DNA of 64,000 bases from Gerris lacustris (taxonomy: Eukaryota > Arthropoda > Insecta > Hemiptera > Gerridae), in NCBI GenBank assembly GCA_951217055.1, contig OX578284.1, forward strand, positions 16,515,187-16,579,186, given 5' to 3'. Shown piece after piece: positions 13,001-25,000 of this stretch. Each line of letters opens with the position of its first letter. The first letter of the stretch is position 1. Below the pieces are notes generated by a model. The model was not told where the DNA came from. It was given only the letters and a program-made list of their open reading frames with translations, and searched no databases. The translations under genes and the position numbers were made by a program.

Positions 13001-16000
13001 ATTTTTTTTTTTCGAAATTTCCAAAAAGTGGTATCTTTACTTTTGGTCGAAGAATGTCCAGGAATTTTTCAGATTTTTCGCACTTCACATAAGCGAGATA
13101 GAAGCGGGGGGGGGGGGGGGGGGGGGGAGGGACATGATTCACACCCACTTCAAACTTGCCTACGCTCGCCCTATCAAAGTTATAACCAAAGAATTATATA
13201 TTTTTGTAATCAGCTCGACCTACCCTTTCATATGATACCCCTCACGGTGTCGAAAAAAAAATAAAAATATTAACCCTAAGTTTTTTTACCCTAATTTTTT
13301 TGAAAAATATTTTTTTTATGTCGCTATATTTTTAAAATATGTGGGCAGGTACAAGACACATACATTATACATGCCAAATTTCAAAGGGATTGGCAAGGTG
13401 TAGCCGTGAGAGCAGGCGACCGGACGGACGGACAGACACACGCAGGAAAATATAAGGGTCCTTGGTTTTGCCTACGGACCCTAAAAAACTGAGGGGAGTA
13501 ACAGTCTAAAGAAGGTGTACGGAATGTTCTTCTTTAGACTGTCACTCCGCTTATAAAAACAAAAGTGTGATATTCCTTTGTCCCAAAGTATATTGGACTA
13601 ATCCCTTTGTCTTAAAAGTTATTTAGTCAAAGTCATATATATTCTAAATAAACACAGGGGAGTAACAATCTAAAGAAGTACCGCTTTTATAAAGGTATTT
13701 TCTTTTAATAAAGCAAACAAATTTTTACTATACATGCTTTAGTGACTTAAATTTATTTATTTATTTATTTTCCATTTAAAGAATTATTTCATTAAGAATA
13801 AGGCAGGCAATAAGATTGTGTTTCCTAGTACAGTTATCATTTATGTTTGCTTGAATGATATTATTTTCTTGAATGGTATTATTTTCATGAATGGCATTAT
13901 TTTCTTGAATGGTATTATTTTCATGAATGGCATTATTCCCTTGAATGGTATTATTTGCTCAGAATTTTACTTCCAATGTTCCTTTTCCTTCATGTTTAGA
14001 GTTTTTTTTTACGCAAATTAATTCATAAAATGAATGTTTTATATTAAAAAAAAAAAATTATCAGTTATCAATTAAATAATTATTTATGTTTAAAAGACAG
14101 CATAACAGATTAAATAATGCTGCATATTCGGATTATAAAATTAATTATAATTATATAAAATCAACCATGAATAAAGAATGAAAATGTTCATATTAATAAG
14201 GCATTATTTTGACCGGGTTGATTAAGATAAATTAGCATACACATAAAATGTATGCATTATCTCACACATAGATTAAAATGTGACAAAACAAAATATGATA
14301 AAAATAAAGTAATTATTTCATTCTACATTTATACATTTGTATAAAGGCAGTTGGGGTAATTAATGATAGTCTATTTTTCCTGTAATAATTAGACAAATAT
14401 ATTTTGTTATTACGTTGTTTCAACTCAGTCTTTATATGTAATTATATAACATTTGGTAAATTTTATTAATATAATTGTATGCCTTTTTCTCCTTTTATAC
14501 TGTTTCTGTTATCATAAAAATTACCTATTATTATAGGTACTATTTGACTTATGCAATTTATTATTAACATTTTTCCTTTAAGAAGGATATGTTTTTGTTT
14601 TAGCTTTGGGGACCAGAAGAAATTTCTGTCACAAAAAACGACATGAAAAGTGCATAATATGAAAAAAAACTTTTCCAAAAATACCGGAATTAATTTTTTA
14701 ATTATTACACAAAAACTAAGTAAAACATTCAGGGCCACCCTAACCATAGGCTAAATGGGCTATAGGCCTGGGGCTCAAGCCTTTAGGGGGCGGAAATTTG
14801 AATTAGGGTTATATTAGGTTTCCGGTTATGAAAATTTTAAAGATGGTTTGAAGAAAATATACGAAGATAATTTTCAAAAGACTGCAACAAAAGTTGAAGA
14901 TGAGGGGTTGTTAAATGAGTTCAACTCATTGGAAACTGGTATTATGGTAGCATTTTAGAGCGAAATATTAGAAATAATAGATAAAACTAATATATCACTT
15001 GAAAAATCTACAATATCTAATATGTCTATGAAAAATACTACAATTGTACAGTCCAAACGAAATACAGAATCATTTAACCTTTTCTAATCTGAAGGTAAAA
15101 AAAGTCTGGATGTGAGGAGTACAAACGAATACGCAAAAGAAAAGAAACAGTATGACGAAAATTCATTAGAAGAAGATAAATTTAATGTCAATAAACAAAT
15201 ACATATAATGCTATTATTGATAAACTTCTAACAGAAGTACAAAAGAGAAGGTGTGCCTATGATGACATTTACTCAATATTTTTCACAATTAAAATGAATG
15301 CTGCAAAGTTGTGCGAAACTTATAAGGACGATGTAGAAAATAATTTTATTGTGGAATGCTTACATTTTAAACACGTATATTTATTGGAAAATACAGATAA
15401 TATATCTACTGCGGAACTTAGTTTAAAGGAAATAATCGACTTGAAAATTGAGTTTAAATTTCCTGACGTGGCCACAGCACAACCCATTTTTAGGGTTTTG
15501 TAGATTCTTCTCAAAACCCTTATGCCGAGGGTGATGTGTCCGTCTGTCCGTCGCTCTTTGGTTCATAGGGCCCGAACCGTTAAGGCTAATGAGCTGAAAT
15601 TTGAAATACTGGTGCAACTTTTTGACCCAACCACAGGAAAAATATACAGAAGTTCAAAATTAAATATGCGCATGCGCAATTCGCAAAAATGTTGTAAACT
15701 CAAAAATTTATATTTTTTTTAATTTTCGAGTGGGGTATCAAATGAAAGCTGTAGGACGCAAATATATATATACATTTTTAAATTTTGCATTCCTTATTGG
15801 GTAAAAAAATCAAAATATACCCAAAAAAATCCCCCCCCCCCCCCCCAACCACTATACTTCGGCTGGTCCTAAAATTTCGAAATAATTCGAGCTAATGCCT
15901 TATTGTGGGGCGATGAAAATTCCGGGAGTTCATCCCAAATTTTAAAAAATTGCTAATTTTGGGCGCGAATTTGAATTTGAAGTGCGCCAAAAATTTTATT

Positions 16001-19000
16001 TTTGTAAAATTTTGAGTTGGGTATCATATGAAAGCTGGTGAAGAGTAGGATTCAAATATATATTTGCTTTTTTAAATTTTTCATTCTTTATTAATCAAAA
16101 TATAGCCCCAAAAATTTCCCCCCTCCCAACCTCTATATAACGGGTGGTCCTAAAATTTCTAAATATTTCATGGTTATACCTTATGGTGAAGCGATGGAAA
16201 TGGTCTGAAAAAATGAATTTTTCTAGTCGTAATTACCGATGAAAAACATTGTGACCCCCCGGGGGATCGAACCCGGACCCTTGAGATCGAAGAATAAAAT
16301 CATAATTACAAAACGGGTTTGCTTAATCTTCTACAAAACCCTAAAAAGTACTTGGACGCAAGTACTTCCCTGTGATTTTTTTAGTATTGCCTCTACAGAT
16401 TGCAGTGCCGAAAGATCTTTTTCAGCACTTAAAAGAAAAAAATATATTTTTGGGCTTCTTTGGGACAGAGCAAATTAAAATATTTAAGTATTTTATCCAT
16501 AGAGAGTGACTTATGTTATATTATAACTTAAATGCGTGTGATATTATTTTATCAATTTGCAAAAGAAAAAACTAGGAAAATAAATATAAATAACTTACTT
16601 TTTCTTCATTTTTCTTGTTCGTACAGATATTTCTTTTTTTTTAATAATCTTGTATAAATCATATTATTTTGCTTAGTCTATAATTGTAATAACTTTTTCT
16701 ACTTCATTTTTATTATAACTATGCCCCACTCCCTCCAGCCATTCCGTGAATTTTCTTATGAAGAGGGGCATTATTTGTAGTAGCCCATGGGCGCCCAATA
16801 TCTTAAGAAGGCCCTAAAAACATTACCAGCCTGAAGAAACCCTAAATATGGATGAAATATAGCATATAAAAGAAGAAGGAACAAGAAAAGAAAAGCATTT
16901 TTTATCTTTATTATACTCTTAAAAACTGTAGTTGAGGTTTTTCTTCCATGAAAATGAAAGTATCGTGATACCCTCAAAAATGTTATTCCGAGATCTCTGT
17001 GAAGGAGGGGTCTTACGAACCTGGGGATATAATTAAAATCCGTTTCATATACATATATGTCTGTGCTTATGTATGTATGTATGTACGTACGTACGTTCGT
17101 TTTGAACTTTAAACTTTTATAACATCGCTTCAAGACATCGTATTGAGATGCGTTTGCGGCATTTTTTACTTTTGTCGGAAAAACTGATAGTAGGCTGGCA
17201 AACCCGAACATCGTAGTTCACGACGTTTCGGAGCTACAGTCACTTAAGCAAGAAATCGGTCTGTCGACGATAACTTCAATAGGCTTTATTTGATTTCAAT
17301 TTCCTTTGGGGTATATACGTGTCCTATATGGTAGATTGTACCTGCTAGGGAGATATTGGCATTTTAGTGTTTTTACTTCCATTAAAATGGATGTAAATGC
17401 TGAGTTCTCTCTTGCTCACGTATTGACACCTCAACTTCAACTTGGAAGTCATGTGTGGGATTTCCACACCGGTACTTTATGTAATAAAGTGATTTTTTTG
17501 TTCATGGTTTTGTTTGTTTGTTAAAACTTAAGTGCATCAAAATCTCAGTTAAAACAACTAATTTTGTGAGAAAATTCTCATCTTACAAGAAAATGTAGAA
17601 GAATTTGAGTTGACATATTTGTACTAATATAATAAAGAGGAGTGTCTGTACCAGTCGTCTTTTATACAAATCTACAGTTTTATTCCGCACTAGTTGAAAT
17701 TTCGCTCACTTGAATTTAAAAACAAGTTTAGGGTCACTGTCTATATGAGATTTCGAAAGAACATACCCCAACTTTTTTTTCTTTTTTTCAATATGCATAG
17801 AAAGAGGAGAACTACCAAACCCGCAAAAAAGCTTGCATTGCGGGTCCACTTTCCAGCACATAATCCTGTGCAATACCGGGTACTTCAGCTAGTACATCAT
17901 ATAATTTTACTGTAATTGACTTTTTGACCATCTGTTACAGATATGTTGGAAGATTTGAGAAGGGCCCCAGAAGATTCAGTGATTGTTCTTCAGGTCTGTT
18001 GTCATAACCCGACTGGATGTGATTTGACAAAAAAACAATGGATTCAAGTAGCAGATATTATGCAGGTATTTTCCTATTTATTTTGTTAGTTTAACTGAAA
18101 CAAAAACACCATTTGACATGACACAAATAATTTCATCATCATAATTTCATTCTTTGTTGATATCAAAGATTAATGCTATCAATTATCAATAAAAAATTAT
18201 TTGCAAAATATTTTATTATATTTTTATTATTTTTTTTTTTTGTTCTTTGATTCGGGTTACTTTATGTATTATTTCCTATTTGATCACTATTTGTTTGGCC
18301 CTCTAACAAAGTTTCTTATTGCAGGAGCGTAAGCTGTTTCCGCTATTCGACGCTGCATACCTAGGATTAGGTTCAGGCGACCCAGAAGAAGATGCATGGC
18401 CTGTAAGATACTTCGCTGATCGAGGCTTTGAACTACTCTGCTCTCAGACTTTCTCGACTAATTTAGGACTTTATGGTGAATATTAAATATCTTTAGTTAA
18501 TTCGTAAATAAAAATAAAAATGATTATATTGATAAGGTTTTATTTACTCTATTGTTTTCGATTTTTATTGTGTTATTAATCTATAATATAATTGATTAGG
18601 AATTCTCACACATCGTAAAAGTTTAAAATAAGACCTAGAGTAACACTACGAAGAAAGTTTTAACTTCTTTAAATTTTATCGTTATCTGATATGATATATA
18701 TATTGTTGCATATATGATATATATGTACCATGTACCAAACATATATATATTATACTACTTATTAACTACTAGTAAGTAGTTTTGTGAGCAGTAGACCTCG
18801 CTTCCAAAAATAAAAAACATCATTTAATAACTTAAGGGAACATCCAGCTCAAATTTCAAGAAAAATAAAATAAAATTTTAAAAAATCTAAAAATGAATTT
18901 TTTTAATAAACCAAACTCGTTTATTTTAATCACTTAAAGGAACATCCTTGCAAAATCTCAAGAAAAAAAAAATACATATATCCATTTAACATGTAAATTT

Positions 19001-22000
19001 TGAAAATCGAACAACCCCACACAAACATACACAAACGAAACGGTTTAGTTTCTGGAGTTAAATTGACCGTCTTCGGTGAGCTATTTATTATTATTTATAA
19101 TAATCGTAACGCACTGAAATATGTATTACAAATTTATGTAATTTTCTGTTTTAGATTGCAGAATTGGAAATCTCATCTTTATCGTAAATGATAAATCTTT
19201 AATTCCTGACATTTTGAGCGAGGTATTGTTTAGTTTAGTTTTTACATTTTTTATATTTTATTAATTTAGTTGTTATTTATTATTCTTAAACCAAAATTTT
19301 ACAATGAGCTGAAAGATTAATAATAATAAGCATAATAAGTCTGTAGATGACATGATCTGATCAATATTGCTCTTCAAATTTGATCATTTAGTGGCAATTG
19401 AATACTTATTTTTTAGCAAGAGCAAGATAAAGATACGACGCAGAGAGTACCCAAATTTAAAAACATGTGGATTTGTGTAGACTTATCTATACTAATGTAG
19501 TATAAAGATGAGTGTCTTTGTCTTTTATACAAATCTACAGTTTTATTCCGTACCAGTTGAAATTTTGCTCACTTTAATAAGTCATTAAACGTTTTTGGGG
19601 GGAAACCCGACGAGTTTTTAAACAACGTAAAGCGCGATAAATCTTTAAAACTCTAAAAAGAATTCTTTATTCTTTTGTCTGACACAAATTTAGACGTACT
19701 GTACTTTTTTCTAAAATAACTCCCAATTAAATAGTTATTCATTTCTAATTTGAAATCGTAACAAATTCTACTGGCACTTATGTTTCTTCGTCTTTGTGTA
19801 TTCTATTCTTTAAATACTATCGCATTCCAGATTTTAAATGTGTCTAATTTAAATTGAATCTATAAATCTACGTATGTATGGTACGTATATAAACTATCAC
19901 ATGAATAAATGGTACTATAATTCGTTCTCTCTATAATCTTTCTTTATTACAATATTGTAGTATTTTTCCACTTACATTTTATTATTGTACAAACTGTTTT
20001 AAGACGTGTAATTGTTACGTTACAGTTACCAATATATATCTCCTGTACTGAAAACATAATAAGCGGATGGTATTAAATTATATTTAGCTTGACAAACTCA
20101 ATTTCTTATTGATGGAAGACTTTTGTCTGGAAAACAATATCGAATCTTGTTACACTGTACATCCCTGAAGCAGCAAGCGTGATGTTGCCGTCGAGCAGCA
20201 ACAAACTAAACTGATTACTGATTACTTGAGACGGCAGAACATTGTAGGTCGAAGGTTGTACCTATCTATTGCCCAGATATTTATTTCCTTCGTTCCATTC
20301 GTTATCAATAAGCACTACGTGATTTCACCGTATCTATCTTAAGATGTGTACACTTGTACAAATACACGTGCACAGAACACGTGTAGAAATACACGTACAC
20401 ATAAGAGTATTTTTTATGAATATAGAACACACACTAATACACATGATGTGAGATAATATAAATGTCTCTTTCATAATATTATCTATCAACAGAGTCGTAG
20501 AAAGGTTAAAGATTAAAATAAAAAATTGTTTGCATACGAGTCTGCAAGACCGTGCGAGACATTTCCATGTAACGCTTTTTGGTGTCGTTTTTTTTGGTAA
20601 CGCTTATGTAAAATTTTTTGGTGTTCTTTTTTTGGTAACGCTTTTCGAGTTTATGTGCCAAAGTAAAGCAGATACTTGCGTTTGTAAATTAGGAATCAAA
20701 TCGAACATATGTAATGCACGAAGAAGGAAAGTACTTTTCTTCTTTTCCAGTTTATTAAGAAATAATCTCTAAATAGCTTCTTCACCCATATTTTTATAAT
20801 AAATGCAAAAAATTATAGTTTAACAAAAATAAAAAATCATAATGTAAAAAATAAATTTTATGTATGTAAGTTTACAGAAGTTGTAGATGGGGGGGGGGGG
20901 GGGGCGCTGAGGCCCGTGAGTGACGTGAGGTGAGAGACGTTGTAGGTAGCCGATCAGGAGGGCAGGGGTGAGTAGGCCCTACCAAGTGCGGTTGTGGGAG
21001 ACACTATAACTACCGAGAGCGGGCAAACTCGATTGAGAACCTCCTATATCTTCCTAACTCCCTGTTCCTATATCTTCCCGACGCGTTACACGAGTCGGGA
21101 AGATATAGGACATTAGAGAGATTTGTTCTATATGTGTATAGAACAAAGAGACCCTTCTAGATCTATACTATACCTATCCTATACCAATCTATACTAGACT
21201 CTCGTTGAAACTTCACTTTGAATACTTCACGTTGAAGACTCTTTAAAAACCGTTTTGGTAATTAAAACCCCACGGAAACAGTGATTCCAAAACGTTTTGA
21301 GTTCAAGGTTCCAACATCAAAATTTTTGGTTTTGTACTGAAACTGTTTTGAAAAAATAGCACGGAAACGGAATTGGAAACAGAATTGAGACATGCGCAGA
21401 AGGTATGGTGAACATAGATATGATAACCTGACTTAATTATAGCTGGTCTAGGAGTTTATAGTTTTCATTTTTTCATAATTGTTGTGAAAACTGTTTTGGC
21501 AAACCCTTCCTCATGGAATCACTTGCGGTTTCAAAGCAAAGCAGTTTTTAAAACGGTTTTCAAACTATTGGAAACGTATAGTAATTGTTTGATATATTTG
21601 GTGATATTGAAAACCTTCGGTGATGATGCTTCAATGCATTTTAATTGAAGAAGCATCGTACATTATTGGAGAACCTAGATTGCTGGGCGTTTTTTTAATA
21701 AGAGAGGATTGGAATTTCGGTACCCCTTCACTTCCAAGGTCTAAGTTCTAGCATGAATTTGTTTGTTGCTTTTTTAAAATTGACATTATTTCCCGTGGAA
21801 TGTTTAAATCATTATGAAATTTTAAATTAAATATCCTTGACCTTAGTTTTCTTCGACTAATTATTATAATATTAGAACCAATAATAACAAAACAGCATTT
21901 TCTTTTTTTGTTCACTCAACAACAGAAAGTAATACAATATATTATGCATTATGAATATGATAATTATAATTAAATGATTAAAAAAAGATAGCCATAATTA

Positions 22001-25000
22001 GGCAACATATAATGCATTTTTAGATAACACTATTATAATTTAAATTTAAAAAAAGCTTTAAAATGAAATCATTTATGTTTTAGAAAAGAGATATTAAAAT
22101 GCGTAATATAATGGTTTGTCAATGATAATTTTACAATGCGTGATAGTGCGTGTTAGTAAAGGAAAAGTCATTTATATGAATGATAAAATTAAATGAATGA
22201 TTTGATAATGATTTTTTTGTTTTTATTTATTCTTTCATCCAAAAAAAAAAAATCAATGTAATGTGTTGATAAAGTTATCTGTATTTTACGTCATTCGATT
22301 GATAAGATATTGGATTGATGATATGGGTCTCATTATGCCTGTTATCATTTTCGTTATTTTCTATTTACGTCTTTAAATCTATAGGAAACTGACAAAAGCA
22401 AGAGAAAGAAGATTTGGAAACAATCCTACATTGCCGAATAAATATACTAACGGGAAAAAGTTTATATCTAAATAATTACAAGATAAAAAGACATTTTTAT
22501 ATTGTACTACGTTTTTATATTTTCCGTCATAAATCATAAATTTGAAACCCGAAATATGGGATATGTCAAAACAAATAAAATAACTTGCGGATTTTTTCCT
22601 AACTAACTTTTCACACAGCAAAATTTGCTGAAAATAATTAAATTCTGTTGAAAGATGGCGGCTAAAAGTATTAAAATAATGCATTGTCGTAGTGTTCTGA
22701 GCTATTCTAAAAGTTTCAAATGTCTAGCTACTCTGGAAGTTAGTTAAAAATCGATTGCAAGATTTGTACTGGACAAACAAACAAACAAACAAGAAAGCAA
22801 GCTAATAAAAACGTAGTAAAATATAGAGATGTATACCAGAATTACCTATATATAATTCTTAATTTATCATTCTGAACAAATATTTCACGGTCAGTAAAGG
22901 GTAAAATATTACACCCCATACACGGTGCGTTATATGAGTAATTCGACACTGAACTAAAAACAGGTTTGACAAACATTAGTTCAAAACTTGAAAGAACTTT
23001 GATCAAAGGACAATATTGCTCAACAAAAACAAATATATATTATATAATTATAGATCTACAAATCTTAGAACCATACAAACTATTGTTGGCATCAAAGTCC
23101 TTCGATATACCCAAAACGCATACAGAGTTTGGGCATTGAGTTATGGCATTTATCAACAAGTTCAAAACTTTTAATAGTCAAAACTCATGTTGGTATGTTG
23201 GACAACTGACCCAAGTTGTACGATAAATGTAGCGTATATGGTTTAGACTATAAAGGCCTAAGAACGCATAATTTTTTTTGTCGGGATCTTTACTGTATCA
23301 AACTGATAAACCGTATTAAGTTCTAGGTATTTCTAGTTGGTAACCACGTTAGATATTTTTCGACATTTCGCCCCTATAGGCTCGAAACATCTTCAGGGGT
23401 GTACTTGTTCTGAGCGAAAGACTAATTATGTCATAATAAACCACGGAAGCCTAGCCAATATAAGACAATGATAAGTAGTTTAAACAGAATTCTTTATTAA
23501 AAGTATTTCTGTAGATATCTGGAAAATAATTTTTAACTATTTTCGTACAATCAGATGGGAATATCTCAGTGTGGTGAGTTTTTATTATGTTTAGTATAAA
23601 AGATAATGTTGGAATTTAAATTAACTGGTATGTGAAATATTTGTTTTATTGTTTACAGTCGACTTGGAACTTCTACAATATTTATGGCACTCCAGCTCAA
23701 CACGGAGCTAAACTCGTCTTAAATGTTCTCGAGAACCCAGTGCTTCGCTTGGAATGGTTAATACTTTTAATAAAACTTACTTTTATCTAATATTTCATTT
23801 ATAATTGAGACTGATGTGATTTATTGGTTTAACATTTTGTCCTGGGTGTATAGTAATCCATAAAAACGACATTATGTAGTTATATTGGAAGAAACCAAAA
23901 GTAACATTGTGTAAATTCCATCGAGCTAAACTCTTGCAGGAATTATTCTTATGGGTACTCGTAGTTCTCTTTAGGATGAGCAATTCTTTCTACGATAGTC
24001 CGCGTTTTCTTCGAAGCGTATACTGCAATATTATACAGTCCAACCGGTTTGTAAAAGAAATATCCAAGCACATAAAAACCTACCACGTTTAGATTTTATT
24101 AACAAGTTTGTCAAACCTGAAAATTAGACGGAAGACCAACACATGTTGGACAGTGTTGTACCTACGTTGTAAAACAAATTACACCCTATATGGGGCGTTT
24201 ACATATTCCTAAGTTAAAAGTTACTTTTATTAAACAAACAGCAAATTAGTCTTGTTAAATGTAAACAAACTCGCTAATCGTGCGTAAAGCTGAAGAATTC
24301 CTCTTCTTTACCGCGCTAGCTAGGAATGCAATATAGAAAGAGATATCATAGAATATGAATTGCATCCGAAAAATCCAAGGTCTCAGTATAAACCTAAACC
24401 TAATCTAGATTCTAGATCAATAGTTATTCTAAATTAGATGTTTCCTGGGCGTTAAAACATTTACGTTGATATAACTGCTAGACACGAACACTAGATAATT
24501 GTTGATTTATGGTAGTATGCGTTATACACTCTGATATTTTTAACTTTAGGCTATTTGTGTCCCAACAACGAACTGTAATCGTTTCCAATCTAAAAATATG
24601 ATGTACCCTTATTGTTGCCTCCTCTTATTGTTTAAACAGATTTAACCAAGTAGACCACCTTTTCAATTTAGTGACCATCTATTGTTTAAGTGGACTTTAT
24701 CGCCTTAAAAACTATTATAAAATATTGCTCCTTACTCTACCAAGGTAGTGTGTATTGTGTTCACTTTTGGGAGGTAAACATTTTTTCCTCCAAAAACAAA
24801 ATTTCCACTCGTTTACGTTTTAGACCTTCCTGAACAAATTTTGTTTCGTGTCTGTGCATCCACGCATCCTTGGCATACACATTACTTTCACAAATTTCAT
24901 CCAATTTTGATTAAATTTTTAGAGATTGCTCAGGTTATCGTCCCGTATGCAGTATGCATATCACTATCAATGTCTAAGGTCTAACGAACCTAATTTGAAT

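Larger units (their letters stand above)
14730..16816 (+). mobile_element. Decayed hAT DNA transposon with 8-bp target duplication
   Basis: The ends CAGGGCC and GGCCCTA form short inverted repeats and are flanked by a perfect 8-bp direct repeat AAAACATT (14722-14729 and 16817-16824), the hallmark of hAT insertion. The interior holds a broken transposase. An N-terminal part with stops is at 14820-15230, a stretch near 15230-15490 reads DKLLTEVQKRRCAYDDIYSI, and the C-terminal dimerisation motif SAERSFSALKRKK is near 16405-16445. The coding region is split by another insertion (15487-16347). It lies in gene 1 intron 4. Confidence 0.85.
19621..23658. other. Remainder of gene 1 intron 7
   Basis: AT-rich sequence with a poly(G) run at 20889-20904, a short GC-rich island (20930-21110) and the hairpin listed at 21067. 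No additional exon is supported, and exons 7 and 8 join in frame across it. Confidence 0.6.
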
